Source of the DNA: Hibiscus mutabilis
Lineage: Eukaryota; Streptophyta; Magnoliopsida; Malvales; Malvaceae
Direction of reading: 5' to 3'
DNA: 64,000 bases
Assembly: GCA_019671005.1 (NCBI GenBank)
Contig: JAGYYJ010001357.1
Coordinates: forward strand, 1 to 64,000
The notes under the pieces are model-generated. The model was given only the letters and a program-made list of their open reading frames with translations, was not told where the DNA came from and ran no database searches. The translations under genes were made by a program, and so were the position numbers. Shown here in pieces: positions 30,484-43,878 of the stretch. The stretch's first letter is position 1. Every line of letters starts with the position of its first letter.

Positions 30484-32910
30484 ATTTCTATTTATTTATC
30501 GGTTATTTATATTTTAAATTATTAAATTTAACTCCAACTTTCATTTATATTACAAACTTTTAATATAAATAAATTACTACGTTAAAAGAAAAAAACTAGA
30601 TTTTTTTATAAATTCTAACATAATATTTTTAAAATGTCAATTAAACATTATTTGATTATAATTTATAAAAATATGTTAAGTAAATGTTTCAATTTGATCT
30701 TTTCTGTTAGAATTAGTTAACGGTGTTAATAAAATTGATTTAATTTATTAATAATAAAAATTGTGTAATATAATTTGATTAAATTAAAGATTTGTGATGA
30801 TGTAAATGTAAATTACCTCTTTTGGTTATAAATAAAATCAACACAAGTTGAATTCCAATTGAAAATTTGGCCCAAATTTACTATATTTAATTAGTGTCCC
30901 TGATAATAATAATAACTTATGGTAATTCATCAACAGATTCAATGAACTGCATTGAAGGGCTTGTTCTCGAAAAGAAGGCAGACGTCATTGACCAAAGGAC
31001 ACGATACCACGTTCTGTGATTGAAATGAATTTGTTTACTGAATGGAAGGTGAAAACTTGACAACAGATCCTGATACGATACGAAGATGGGTCCAATCCAA
31101 AGTATTCCACCGAAAGCACAGAGGTGGTGACTATTTTCATTGAGGTTTGAGAGGCCAGGCAAATATTAATTCTCCGGTGGAAGCTTAATGCATTTTTGGT
31201 TACTGTCGGCGTCCTCATGACCGTTTGGTCTTTATTTTCTCGCCAAACAATTTTTGATTTGGTCGTCAACGAGTGTTTGCCCACCTTTTTTTAATCCTCA
31301 AACGAACATTTTATAAAAGTTAAAATTTTCAGCTTTTTAAAACGGTTGTTTGCTCCTAACGCTGGTTTCTAACCTCAATAGCAAAGGAAGCTGGACATTA
31401 AAAAGAATTAAGGCCATGTTAGCTTTTGCCCTCACAAAACTTCTGCAGAAGGTCCATCTGATATCAACTCGAAGATTAAATTTTTTTATCAATTAATTAT
31501 AATTTGATCAGTAAAATATTAATTTTTATCGAAAACAGAAGTATCATACAAACAAGACACTGCCTTCACATCTATAAATATAGAATCCTTGACAAATATG
31601 AAGCAGGCAGCTCGACAAGACATATTTATGAAATTTCAAATGTGACAACATATCAAACCCACACTACAAAAAAATTGAGAATATCAACATAATGAAAACC
31701 TGATATTTAAATTTGTGAATGTATCGAGAGGAAATGAAAACGAAATGGTCCTATTTTACAGCTAAGCCCGTGTGAATCCGGGATGTCGAGGACTTACGGA
31801 TCCACATAAAAAGATGTTTTTTTGTTCAAGAGATGCTTCAGATTGCATCTAGGAAATCGTAACTTAATCGTTTTGCTCCCAGCAAAAATAAGGATTGAAT
31901 AAGTGATGAAGGAAGACAGTAAATATGGAGAAAGAAAAGATTTCTAAAGGAATTTTAGATGAAAAAAATTGTTCGACGAAAAAGTGAGTAAAAAAGAATG
32001 AAAGGATAAGAACACTTTAAATTTTCATTAAACCCCCAAATAAGAAATACATATTTTTGTTTTAAAGGAGTTTCGAATGAAAGATTGAATGAAAAAAAAG
32101 AGTGTTTGACCAGCATTTCACAATTTCAACTTGTTGAACCAGCCGTTCGCTTTCATCCCATTCTCTTCATCACCGGTCATTCGCCTACTCCGGCACAAAG
32201 CCTGAGTTTTCACATACGGATGTACCATAAACGGAGAGATAAAGCACATGCACCGCGTAAGGTGAAGGAAACAATAAATTTCGATGTTTCCATTGATGGT
32301 CTATTATAACAACTGCATTTTTTAATGGTATGTTGGTGTTTAATATCCAAATTTCAGGGAGCAACGTTCCTGCCAAGCCAGCTGGGTGGATGGTCTGTTG
32401 TAAGTTTGGATGAACGTTGGACAGTCCTTGAGCCATGGGCAGACTTATGACCATGACCAAAATTCATAAAAGATTTTCACAGATCAACTGTGGATTTCAT
32501 GAAATGCTGTTATATGGAAGTTGGCTACAATAAATAATAAGGAAACACTAAGACATAAATCCATGTCTTCCTCAGGTGTAACCTTACGTTGTAATCAATG
32601 CGGATTAGTTGAGTTGAAGTTAGGACGTCCAACAAGACCAAATATTGAAGATTTTAAGCTATGCAGTTGGCGATATCAAATTTGAGTAGAGAAAAGAAAT
32701 AATACTTCAATACATTCCTCACCATTAGAATTAACAATTGTTTTCTCGCTACAATATTAAAAAATCGAAATACAATCACCATTAGGAGTTGAACAAAGGC
32801 ACAAATAGACTTGGAGAAGTTGAATTCATTACCGGAGCTGCTGGAATTAGGACTAATGGTGCTCAACTTGAAACCAAAGGCACACTTACCTCTATTGCTG
32901 AATTATGCAT
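30484..32910. other. Spacer without recognised gene
   Basis: AT-rich. Open frames near 30917-31284 and 32085-32460 overlap on both strands and carry no recognisable motif. A segment near 32165-32215 is shared with LOG intron 1. Confidence 0.4.
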
Positions 32911-34864
32911 CTAAGAAAATGCAGCAGCTGGTTGCGGTGTTGCCTCCTCTGCTTGCAAACTCTCGTAGTATTTGACAAGGACTTCCCATCCTCCAGGGCA
33001 CATAAAACCGTCAGGAGGGTTCTCACCTGTTCTTGCATACATTCGCATCTGCAGCAAGGTGTTAAGAGTCAGAACTGCATAAATCATAATTACATACAGT
33101 TCCAAAATGCCACAACATTTCAAACAGTCATGGAAAATTCAAGAACAGAATTGATGGTTAGTAAAAAGAGGGATAATAATAGGGGAAGATTTCTGAGGAG
33201 CAACCTTGAACATCCAATCTGTCGTTATAAGGTTCTATAAGCACAGAATAACCGGCACAAGCAGTCAGACTATCGACTGTACTTACTCTTCAGAAACTAT
33301 CAAATGCCATGCATTATATCATAGATCTCATCATAAAAAAGTTCATCACTAATAGATTTTTTAACTGAAATGTAATGAATCAAGCCAAACCTGTCCATGA
33401 TAATCTTTTATGATCCCAATACAAATTAATGAGTAAAGATAAATCCCTCAGGTTTTTTAGCAGACTAGGTTAGGGATGGGTACGTGTCGGGTTTGGTTAG
33501 GTTTTTGTCTACCCGAACCTGACCCGAACGTTTTTTTTAAAAAAACCCGACCCGGCCCAAAAATAAATATAATAAACCCGACCCGATCTATAAAAAATAA
33601 TTTTAGGGACCTAATTGTAAAAAATAATTTTAGGAGACTTAATCGAAAAAATTATAACTTTAAGGACTAAATTGTAAATAAAAACTCAATTTTAAGGACC
33701 TAATTATAAAAATATATATATATAAAGAGAGGGTATTATTATAAATATCCCTAAAAATTTTAAGAAAAAATTATACAATTAGTCCTGGGTCGGGTTCGGG
33801 TCGACTATTTTCTACCCTAAACCCGAAGCCAACCCGACTTCACCAGTAATAAAAACCCGACCCGAACTCAATTTTTTCATTAAAAAATCCAACCCGATTA
33901 GGCCGGGTCGGGTAAAATGCCCATCCCTAGACTAGGTTTCCCTTAGTCGACTGCCACTGTAGAATCTCAAACATAATATGTGAACCTTGAGCACCAAATG
34001 AGAACCAAGCCCAATTAACTCAATAACAAGCATCAGATTCAGTTTAACATGCAGTTCTGCACAATACTTACTATTGTACGAAAATATCAACCCTCACCTT
34101 AGTTCCAGAGATGAAGAGGAATTCTTTGGCACGTGAAGGATCAAAAAATGACATCTTCTTTGCCACTGTGTCATAAGCTGCGACCTGATACAAAAACCGG
34201 CCCGGGAGAATGAGTGCAAAAAGAAAAGGAAAATAATGTAAGGTATCATCTAAACAAAATGCAGTCCTGATTGAGTGGTAGTAGTTTCTCTTAGAATCAG
34301 TGAGTGATTTCCCCCCCTTTCAATGGATAAGTATTTATAAAGATTTTGGGACAGCATATTGGCATTGTCGAGATTGGTTAAGCAGGGAGTCTCTAGAAAG
34401 GAACAGGTTGTATATTCCACAAAAATTTGAGTCATCATGTGATAACAATCTTGTTGTGAGGGGTAACTCATTTGTTGAAAATCTAGCAAAAGGACAGCCT
34501 ACCCATGCAAACAATTTGAAATGCCAATCAAGAAGAGTTGCTAGAGTTTTGAATGATAATGCATATAGCATCAAAAAGGTTAAACCAGTATATTTGTTAC
34601 CTACCCTAAGTGGCAAAATGTAAGCTTTTCCAAGTCAGGAGCCATACTTGGCACTTTTTCCCCATGATCAGGGTCATACAAATCCCTCTTCTCTGTTGGG
34701 TGACCCATACCAGCAGGATCACGACCTACAATATAAAAATTAGCCCCAGCATTTATCCTTGCCTTGGCATGCCACTGTACCTCTGTCGGACCTGCATAAT
34801 GCAAAGGTGGTGGAAATATAGCCACAATGGTAGTCTCAGGATCAAGGACTCCACCTTCTAGGAC
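32911..34864 (-). pseudogene. ATP sulfurylase (APS), 5'-truncated 3' half with frameshift
   Basis: ATP sulfurylase adenylates sulfate to APS, the first step of sulfate assimilation, in plastids and cytosol. Three minus-strand exons remain. Exon 34864-34605 runs VLEGGVLDPETTIVAIFPPP through YAGPTEVQWHAKARINAGAN, YIVGRDPAGMGHPTEKRDLY to LEKL. Exon 34184-34098 runs VAAYDTVAKKMSFFDPSRAK to FISGTK. Exon 33048-32911 runs MRMYARTGENPPDGFMCPGG to AAAFS and a TAG. Borders are GT-AG and phases fit, but the first exon is 260 nt instead of 261. A base is missing near 34621 (LNILP region), shifting frame. The N-terminal half with the catalytic HNGH-type motif is not found upstream to 38 kb. A hAT MITE sits in the last intron. 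Disabled by both truncation and frameshift. Confidence 0.88.
33471..33929. mobile_element. hAT-type MITE in an intron of the ATP sulfurylase relic
   Basis: 459 bp, flanked by a perfect 8-bp duplication GACTAGGT (33463-33470 and 33930-33937). Ends are inverted, TAGGGATGGG at the left and CCCATCCCTA at the right. The subterminal sequence is full of GGGTCGGG/CCCGACCC words. An 8-bp duplication with a (T/C)AGGG end is characteristic of hAT elements. No transposase. Confidence 0.85.
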
Positions 34865-35877
34865 CTGAATATAAAACTATAATTTCCGGTATCCTAATAA
34901 ATTTATTAGACGTGGTTCCAATATACATGCCATTTAAACAGAGAAGCTAATCCCTACAGCAATTATAAACTTCAAGACCAGAAGAATTCATTTATGTGCA
35001 TTCAACCATACAAGAAAAACATCATGATTCAGTCCAAGTTCTGAGCTACGAAGAAGATAAAAATGCATTTTACTCAATTTGTTCATTCGATTGTAATTTT
35101 TTGTAAATTATTTCTTCTCATCAATTCCATGACTCGTTTATATTCCTACCAATACTTTATTCTCAAAATTTCATTCTTTAAAAATAACATTATAAATATA
35201 TTTTAAAATTTTAAATGATATTTTTTTATTAAATAACATTATAAATCTTACTTACACATGCGAAAAAAAGAATATGAAAATATATTTATGTATATTTGTG
35301 TGTGTATACCTTATATGATTAGAGAAAGTCGTTAAATTAAATTAAATCCGTACTATATAAACAATTACAATTAAATTTATATAAATACTCGAAAACTTGA
35401 CTCGAATCGAAAAATTAAAATAAAGTCTAATTTATAAAATAGTGTTTATCAACTCGAATAACTCAAAAAAAATTATTCTACTCGACCGAATGTTCACCCT
35501 ATACAGAAGGGAGTTGGTGGCGGTGGGGGACCACAACAAACCAAAGGCAGACTGAGCTTCAATTCTGGGCCAAAAGGAGTATGTAAAAAAGTTGAAAGTA
35601 AGTAGCCCAATTCAGATACAAAAGTTTACTGGGGATTCGGATTCTTTTGTCTATTTACTTCTGTTGCAAATTTGCCTGAGATGCGAGTATAGGGATTTTG
35701 AGAACAGTGTTTTTTTTTGGGGTGGGAGGGAAGGCTAGACTAGTAAAGGAATTGCCCCACCTGCTGAAAAAAATAGTTTATTAATTTATCACTTTTTAAT
35801 TAATTTAATATATATATTTTGTCAAACTTACATATTTGGTAATTATATATATATTACAAATGAGCTAAATAACATTA
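34865..35877. other. Spacer at the truncated end of the ATP sulfurylase relic
   Basis: Starts as intron-like sequence of the relic, then AT-rich DNA. The right part (about 35390-35510) ends CGACCGAATGTTCACCCTA, similar to the end of the hAT MITE at 38259. It may be one arm of a related, decayed copy. Confidence 0.35.
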
Positions 35878-36115
35878 CTAGACTACAACATCATTGTGCT
35901 CTCGATCATACCGCAGCAACTCTATCACTTGAATCTCAGGTGCATCAAAGGTGACTTGTCTCAACGGCTGTCCTCTAGCCATGAATGCCAATCTATCAGC
36001 AATTGTGTTACCCACTCTTTCAATATGCCGTAACTTGAACCTGTCAATCCCGTCGCAAAAGCTCCTTGATAACCAATATAAGAGTATTACCCTGTAGACA
36101 CGAATCATTTTTCCA
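35878..36115 (-). mobile_element. LINE RNase H 3'-terminal fragment
   Basis: The minus strand encodes IDRFKLRHIERVGNTIADRL followed by AFMARGQPLRQVTFDAP, the last part of the RNase H domain and C-terminus of a plant LINE ORF2. It is a short 5'-truncated piece of a family distinct from the one at 29524. Confidence 0.65.
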
Positions 36116-36147
36116 GACTATAAAAGTATCTGATGTGATTTTATGAT

Positions 36148-36403
36148 ACTTCATTCGTCCTATTCAATATGTTCAATATTAATTTTTTATGCTATTTTTT
36201 TAACTTTGACTCATTATTACTTTAAATTTATTATTGATAAAAATGTGGAAAAATATGTTTTAGAAACCTTCAATCAATTAGTTTAAAAATACGTATTTTA
36301 TAAAATTTAATTAGTTAAAATAGTTAAAATAATTATGGTCAAAATTAAAAAAATAACATTTAAAAAATTAATACCGGACATATTAAGTAGGACAAAGAAA
36401 ATA
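36148..36403. mobile_element. Stowaway-like MITE
   Basis: About 255 bp of very AT-rich sequence with inverted ends: CGTCCTATTCAATATGTTC on the left against TGTCCTACTTAATATGTCC read inward from the right. Length, AT-richness and end type suggest Tc1/mariner MITEs. The TA target site is not decisive in this AT-rich context. Confidence 0.5.
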
Positions 36404-38258
36404 ATATATTTTTCATTTTTCTTAGACTTTTAATAACGCACACATACCATATAAGTACTAAATAAACTTTTTAAACCCGACTTTTTTTTAAAATAATAGT
36501 ATTCACTTTTTTACATTTTTTTGAACGATCTTTTTCACTAAATCACTTAGATTCAAACCCAAAAAATTTCTAAAAAATAGTAAATGGAAAAGAACCTTTC
36601 GTACGAAAAAATCCACAAAATGCACGTGTTCGGCGCCGAATGGTCAGCCTTGATTTTCTGGCTATTCTTCATTTAACTAATGGAAAAAAAGGACCTTTCA
36701 TTCTTGAATATCATTATATTATCAAAAGGGTTTTACAAAAATAATTGTGATTTTTTCTTTATATTACTTTCACTGGTTATGGTATGTAAGGTTTGTTTTG
36801 TTTGGTTATAAAAGTATTAACACAATTACACATAAAAGTTTAGTTAGTATATGAATTTTAAAATAAATTAGTTAAAATTTATTCAAAAATTATTAGCTAA
36901 AGATATTTATCTCTCTTAATTTTTTATTTAAATATTTAATAAATTTTGATGTCTTCAAAGGTTTGATCCAAATTAGGCATTAGCATTGAGTTAAAGAAAG
37001 GGATAAAAGATGAGAGTTTAGAGAAAGAGTTTATTCGATAGAGTACATGTGTGACTTATGAGCAACGTCGTTAGGTTTGTATTGTCCACTTTTCAGACAA
37101 CTAAAAGTAGAGTTCGTTCGGTCTCATTTGGATAGATCGTTGGATTGCGACTACACATACCACACCACTCTCTCACCGCCCCCTTTATATTTTATTTTTA
37201 GGCTTCAAACAAACAGAGATGAATGTTATTAAGATAAAAGTCAATTAAAATAATTTAAGAACGTTTATCATCATTTTAATATCGACTGTGAAATTATTTT
37301 TTACATCAATAATGTACAAAATAATAACTCTATAATATATTTAGAAGGTTTTATCTAACATATGCATACATGCATATGTTAATAATCATTTAAGAGCTTG
37401 CATTATATATAAATTTTTATTTGAAAAAATTTCTATCATTTAATGTATTATAAAACCTTAAATGATTATATTGAAAAAAAATTCATTTAATGTATTAGGG
37501 TTTAGGATTTAGGGTTATGGTTTTATTATTAGAGTTTATAGTTATGGTTTTAAGCTTAGGGTTTAGTGCTTAAAATTTTAAGGTTTAGGTTTAATAATAT
37601 ATTAAATGATTGTGTTTTTTCAAATAGAATTTTTAATGCAAACTTTTAAATAACCTTTAACCTATGCATGGATTGGACAAAGCCTGAAACATAGGTTAAA
37701 GCTTATGAGGTAAATATCTTATTTAACATAAATAATAACGCGAGTTTCAAAGTGAATTAATTATTTAATTAGCAAAATTGCATAGACTAATTGTGAATGA
37801 AGTCATTGATGACGAACATATTATCTATTGCCTACACTACGTGCCATAACTAGAAATCTATTCAAGGTAGTATTTTTTTTTCAGGATAACTATTTAAGGT
37901 ATTAATTAAATTGTTTGGAGAGATTTGGCTTTACAATAAAAAACACAAATATTACTTTAGAAGGAGAAATATATAGAGATTTAAAAAGGATAAAAAACCT
38001 CAGTCGTTTAATTTATTTATTTTCAGCAGGGTACGTTGGGTTAGTTTTTGCACCTTTCAAAATATCAAAGGCAAAGTTAAAGCCATTACGGGGATATGAT
38101 ATGTGTCCCTTTTTAAACCACAAAACTAATAATCATGTCTTAATCACTAATAAAGTTCTTAATTAATACTTTGATTAATAAAATATCCTTAGTCAAAACA
38201 CCCAAGTCCAACCCCTATCCCCCTTTTTAAAATGGAAATGACCCAAAACAATCTTTGT
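36404..38258. other. AT-rich spacer with a TIR-like repeat
   Basis: No gene. Around 37394-37658 inverted ends (TTGCATTA and CATTTAATGTATTA on the left, matched in inverse on the right) enclose TTTAGGG-like words, probably another MITE. Confidence 0.4.
37394..37658. repeat. Probable MITE with TTTAGGG-like interior
   Basis: The left arm TTATTTGAAAAAATTTCTAT...CATTTAATGTATTA is mirrored by the right arm, which read inward gives CTATTTGAAAAAACACAATC then ATTTAATATATTA. The centre repeats TTTAGGG/TTAGGATTT words. End sequence differs from the family at 26435, so it is a separate family. Boundaries approximate. Confidence 0.5.
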
Positions 38259-38639
38259 TAAGGATACGCGTTCGATCGAGTCGGGTAAAAAAATTTAAGT
38301 TATTTTAGTTGACGCATCATATTTTACAATTTAAATTTTATTTGAATTTTTTATTCAATTTGAGTTTATAAAATTCTAGTTGAGTTGAATTTTTAAATTT
38401 CTATACAAATTTAATTATAATTATTTATCATGTTATAGTATGATTTAATTTCAATTTAAATAATTTTTTCTAATCATATAAGTATGCATATATATATTTT
38501 CACATGTGACATATTTCTTCATATTTTTTATATTTGTCTGAAAAAATTGAAAAACTCGACTTTAACTTAAAAATCAACCCGTTAATTATTAAAAAATTTA
38601 AATTATTTTTATAATCGAATTAAATTTTACTCACCCATA
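38259..38639. mobile_element. hAT-type MITE with 8-bp target duplication
   Basis: 381 bp flanked by ATCTTTGT at 38251-38258 and 38640-38647. The left end TAAGGATACGCGTTCG and the right end read inward TATGGGTGAGTAAAAT are related imperfect inverted ends. Non-coding and AT-rich inside. Confidence 0.65.
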
Positions 38640-39141
38640 ATCTTTGTTATTGTTGGAGGAGAGCAGTAGATTGGTAGGTACTGAATATGACAAATATTAG
38701 TATTATTTTGATTAGACTCAATGAGTCCAATGGCGAAACACGAGGTAGCCAGCAACCAAATTAGAATAGTCCTTGTTGGAGAAGCCATTAATTGGATAAG
38801 AACTATTGAATTCAAACAGCAAGACTTTGATATGTTTGGAGGGAAAGAAAAGTAAAGCAAGGAGGGGAATTCTTTGCACATGGACGGCCAGAATGGGGTT
38901 TAAAGAAGCAACAGTCAAATTAGCAATAAAAGTTGGTATCAAGTAATCAACACGCGCACCTTTGAAGTTAGAAAACATTGACTTCCAGTGCATGCCACTT
39001 AGCTTTATAATTCATGCTTTACTGGGGGGGTTATAGCATACATTGTTCAAAATAATTTTTTAAATCCGCTTTTTATATTAGTTTAATAATATTTAGGCTT
39101 TAAACATGAAATCGAGTGGATTTGCTTTTTGCTTTTTACTT

Positions 39142-39154
39142 GGGGGGGGGGGGG
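39142..39154. repeat. Poly-G run (13 G)
   Basis: An unbroken run of 13 G in otherwise AT-rich DNA; a shorter G7 run occurs about 120 bp upstream. Length is prone to sequencing error. Confidence 0.8.
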
Positions 39155-40829
39155 TTATATTTCGCTGATATCTTCTTGATTTGAATGGGACACAAGGGTT
39201 CCTATGATTTTATAATTTAATTCAATTGCTTTATTGAGCCATTTTTTAAGACATGAATCTTATAAATCAGAATGTAATAGGAGGTAGTAAAAGCTGATAA
39301 GTTAACGAATAAAAGGCGAAAAAAGCACCTATTAACTGAGACTACATATAGTAAATCTAAGGCTTCTTTTGTTATTGCTGTTGTAAATTAATGTTGGAAG
39401 ATACACGTCGATTGACTAAAAGTTGGATTTTTTAACTTTCACTAAATACTCGTTTAGGCGTTAAAATGATAAACAACACTAGTTGGTGACCAACCCAATA
39501 GTTGTTTGGCGTGAAAATAGGAGACAAACAGACATTGAGAACCCTGACAGCAACAAAAAATCAGGCCAAATTTATCAAAAAATCAGAACCCCTAAAATGA
39601 AACAACCCAACCCTTATTTATAATATGCTCAAACAGATTTTTAAATAAGCTACTGTCAACAACCCGAGTGAACGAGAGTAGTAAAATATAATAGAGATGA
39701 GAGAACACATAATTAATTATTAGACAATGAGAATGAAAGAATTCTAGAAGTTATGTTGAATTAGGCTTTGCTTAATAGAATGAAACAAAAATTGGAATGA
39801 TAAAAAATTGAAGGATAGAAAAATAAAAGATAAAAAATATTTTTTATTTTTATCGGTGTGCTTGGTATGAATGATAGAAAAGTTGAAAGAAAATGTATTT
39901 TTTTTCTCATATATTGCTTAAACTTTGCTTAGTAGAGTTGAAAATTGAAAAACCGTTTGGTTCTAAAAAAATATTTTTTATATTTATTTTCCATTTTTAT
40001 AAAATAATTTTTATTTTTACTTTTTCAAAAAATAGAAAACACATTTGGTTAATAAAAATGAAAAATTGTTTTCAAAAGTGAAAATATGTTTGGTATCTAT
40101 TTTTTTCAAAAAAAAATAGTTATTCATTAAATAATTAAATTAAAATATAGTTATTAGAAAAATATTATTATAATAAAAAATAAAATATGATTAAATAAAC
40201 TAAAGTTCTTAAATTGACATTAGAAGGTTCGAACCTGGGTTAAATATAGTTAAAATTTAAAACTCTTATTTTTATCTTTTCTATCTTTCTAAAACATTTT
40301 TAATAAAAACAGTGAAAATATTATTTTTATGTTTTCAAAATTTCACTAATTCTTGTTTTTATTTTATAAAAGCCATTTTTAAATTTTGCAACTAAACAAG
40401 TTTTCTTCAACATTACTTATTTTTCAAAAAAATAAAAATAAAAATGACTTATATTCTCTAGAACCAAACGCAACTTAATATTTTAAACTAACTCACATCT
40501 CTTCTATATTTTCTCTCCTTTTTTTCTTCAAATTTTGAGATAATTTATTTTTATACACGAACATAAAAAATTATTATTTCTTTAATTTTCTTTCCTCCCA
40601 TTTTTCTTTCGTACCAAACACTCCTATTTTTTTTTTCATTTTCATCCTTCTACTTTTACACTCAACCAAACATAATTTTAATGCTAGTCAAAACAGAAAA
40701 ATAATCAAATAGAATATTAATTTGTTCTAATAACATTAAAGTAAAGTAAATTTAATTTAATATCATACTTATAGTACTTTATATGCTAAGTTTGTACGTA
40801 TATTTTTATCAAGAATTAATTAAATAATA

Positions 40830-41078
40830 TTTTCTCCGTCCCACTAAAACTGTCATATTTTTTGGGTCAAATTTCTTAAACTTTGATTATAATTTATTTA
40901 AATATTTTAGTTAATATAAATTTATAAAATATATATTTAAAAACTACTTGATTAAAAGTTTTTTAAAATATATATTTTTTATATTTTTAATAATAATAAA
41001 TTTTAAATTATAAAAAGTTAAAGTTGAAAAAAAATGACAAAAATGTCGACATGCGATAGTTTTAATGAGACGGAGAAA
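40830..41078. mobile_element. Stowaway MITE
   Basis: Inverted ends CTCCGTCCCACTAAAACTGTC on the left and CTCCGTCTCATTAAAACTATC read inward from the right. They are typical of plant Stowaway (Tc1/mariner) MITEs, flanked by TA. About 250 bp, very AT-rich, non-coding. Confidence 0.8.
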
Positions 41079-41432
41079 TATATAAATACATAAAATATGT
41101 ATTTTGTAATTATCCCGAGACGTGCTCTCCCTAAGCATATTCCGACCCTACACAACAATTTTAAAAGAATCGATATGATCCAATTTAAAACCTGATTTTT
41201 TTCTTAAGAAAAAGTTAATTCTAATCTAAACTAGATTATAAGAGACACCGATTTTTTACCACGCCTAATTCCATCCAAAGTTACAAATTAATTGGTTGTT
41301 GTCTGTTCCTCACTTCCCCTTCCACTTTGGCAATGAGGTCAGCACTAAAGGTGAAACGCCTTTTAAACACAATGAGTTAAAAAGATGTTTCTAACACTTG
41401 TCCCCAAACAACTTAGTGATTGGGACGTTTAT

Positions 41433-41454
41433 AATTAATTAATTAATTAATTAA
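41433..41454. repeat. (AATT)n microsatellite
   Basis: Five or more tandem AATT units. Confidence 0.75.
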
Positions 41455-43878
41455 CGAATAAATCGTAAAATAAATAAATAATCCTAATATTTTGCACAAT
41501 GGAAGGACACGTAGATGTATATATTTGGAATTTTAATCAACATAGGATTAATCTTATATGTCAATGTACAATACCAAATAGTTTACGGTAATAAATGTAA
41601 ACAAACATTTAATTTGGATAATTTTTTTAACTATTAAAATAAAAATTAGCCACTAAACATCAATACAAGGACCATAAATGAAAAGGTAAAAAAAGTTCAA
41701 CCAAAACACTCAAACTAAAAATAGATATGATGATAAAACCATCAACATTAAACATATATATAACCCTTATAGTATATTAACAGAACAATCATCATCACAA
41801 TTCATTGCGAACAATAAACAATAATTATAAACACATGTCTAAATCTAATTCAAATGTTAAAAGCATGAAAGATCAGTAGAATAACAAATAAGTCCTAATA
41901 TATATTTTTTTTAAAAAGTAAAGCCATTTTTTAAGAAAAAAATTTCACCATAACAATTTCAAACGATTTCTGTTGGGGCCTTAGCTCCCAAGATTTTTGG
42001 TAATTTACTAGATGTGCAGGTAGAGTAATATGTTTAGCTGGATGAAAAAAGTAGACAGATAGGAGATGAGGGGAAAATGAAAAGAAAATAATGCTCATGT
42101 ATAAAAATTGAGAGAGAAAATGTGGAAGAAATTTGAATTAGTTTCAAAAGATGATTTTTAAGTTTCATTTTTATTTTTTTTTCTAATTTTAAATTCTACC
42201 AAGTAATGAATAAAAATAAAATATATTTTTCCTTTAAATTTTCTACTATTTCTACCAAGTACACCAATAAAAAGCAAAAAACAAACAAACAAACTAATTT
42301 TTCATATTTCAACTTTTTCCCCTCTAATTTTTCATCGTTCCAAATTTCTATCAACTCTACCCAACAAAACCTATGTGGAAAATTAAAAATTAGGTTATAT
42401 TAAATAAAATTAAATAAAATTTCTAATTATTTTTGAATCAAGTAAAGATATTTTTAAATTTGAATCAGATTGGACTCAATTTATTGTGAGAACTAGAATC
42501 GAGGTCCCATGTATAAAACCCCACCCCATTCCACCCGGTTGCCATCCTTTCATGGGATCCATATTAATTAATTTTATTAGCCCTGAGGTACATATAATTA
42601 TCTGCTGACTTCGGTGGCTTTTTATATGTCAAAGGTTATTGGATGTATGGCGTGTCCAAATACTACTCTTACCTTATTCTATTATTCAACAAATCATTTT
42701 CTACACTAATTTTATTCTATTACTCCTACATTTTATAAGTCGTTGTTGTGCATTAATTAGTAGTATTATCATTAGAAGCACTTCATTAAGAAAGTGTTTA
42801 CATTTAATGCATATATAAACAGGAATATATAATAGTCTTTAGAGATTGAAATCCAGTTGAAGTGAAAGGGTGAAGGCCCCAGTCTCAGACAGCGGCCTCG
42901 CTGCATGGTTTACAACCACCGGCACTACAGCTGTTTCACGTATACATATATAGATAGACACGTATATCTAAACTTCCAATGTCCCAACTCCATCAATGGG
43001 TCGCATGTACGTGAGATATGGAGATGGAAAACAAAATGTGATGATGACAGATTACGTAATAAATAGCTGACCCCCTCACTTTTTTGGTTTAACCACTAAT
43101 ATCCAATCGATTGACTGATTCATTCAGATTAAGTACTACAGAGATTTATTATAGGGGAGATTCTTTCAATTCAATTTGCTTGATTCATAACGCCGGGATT
43201 CAAACTCATGTTCTTCTCTAACGCTCATATTTGATTTTTAAGTATTTTCTTTTATGAGTATAGATTTAGTTTATGAAGCTTCCTAAGTTTCTCTCCTCTT
43301 CAGATCATACAATTGTCCAAGTGGGACAGACTAGACTTGATGGTATCACGTGCCCACCCCTCTCCACTTATTATTAACCAACACTATTAATGCTGCCTGA
43401 AATCAAATCTAATGTCTTCTTCTCCGATTAATTTACAATTTATTTCTTTCTTCATTGTACTAATTCTCACTACCCCACCTCTCCTAGCTGCATGCAGCCT
43501 GTTTTCATTGTCAAACACATAATTTTTGTAAATAAAATCATTGCATTGTTATAACTCCTTTATATGGGACAATAGAGATAGAGAGAGGGCTGGTGGATGA
43601 AGATGTGTGGTATATAATCTCAACCTCGTAGGACATTTTACTGTACGAGGACAAATGTTACGGGGGGAGAGATATTTCCCACAAAAATTATTGATCCGGG
43701 CCAATATTTTGTCCCATTGGTGCACCCACCATTTGTTTTCCAGATTGGGTCCAACCCCACAACTCCAAGTGAGACCAAATGCTAAAGTTGAAACTGTTTT
43801 ATCTAAGATACATAATGTTTGATTACCAACTTGTTTAATCCTAGATCCTCGGCCAAAAAGATTTTTATTTTTAAGTAA

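Larger units (their letters stand above)
38648..43878. other. 5-kb AT-rich gene desert
   Basis: No supported gene. Contains the G-run, a Stowaway MITE and an AATT microsatellite listed separately, and A/T-rich segments (about 39760-40690 and 42000-42400) resembling degraded MITEs. A 136-codon minus-strand open frame at 43549-43959 is unrecognised. Confidence 0.4.

Noticed and set aside
38627..38788. Possible 53-residue secreted peptide (MASPTRTILIWLLATSCFAI...) on the minus strand
   Set aside because: The hydrophobic start is suggestive, but the stop lies within the hAT MITE and no family or cysteine pattern is recognised.
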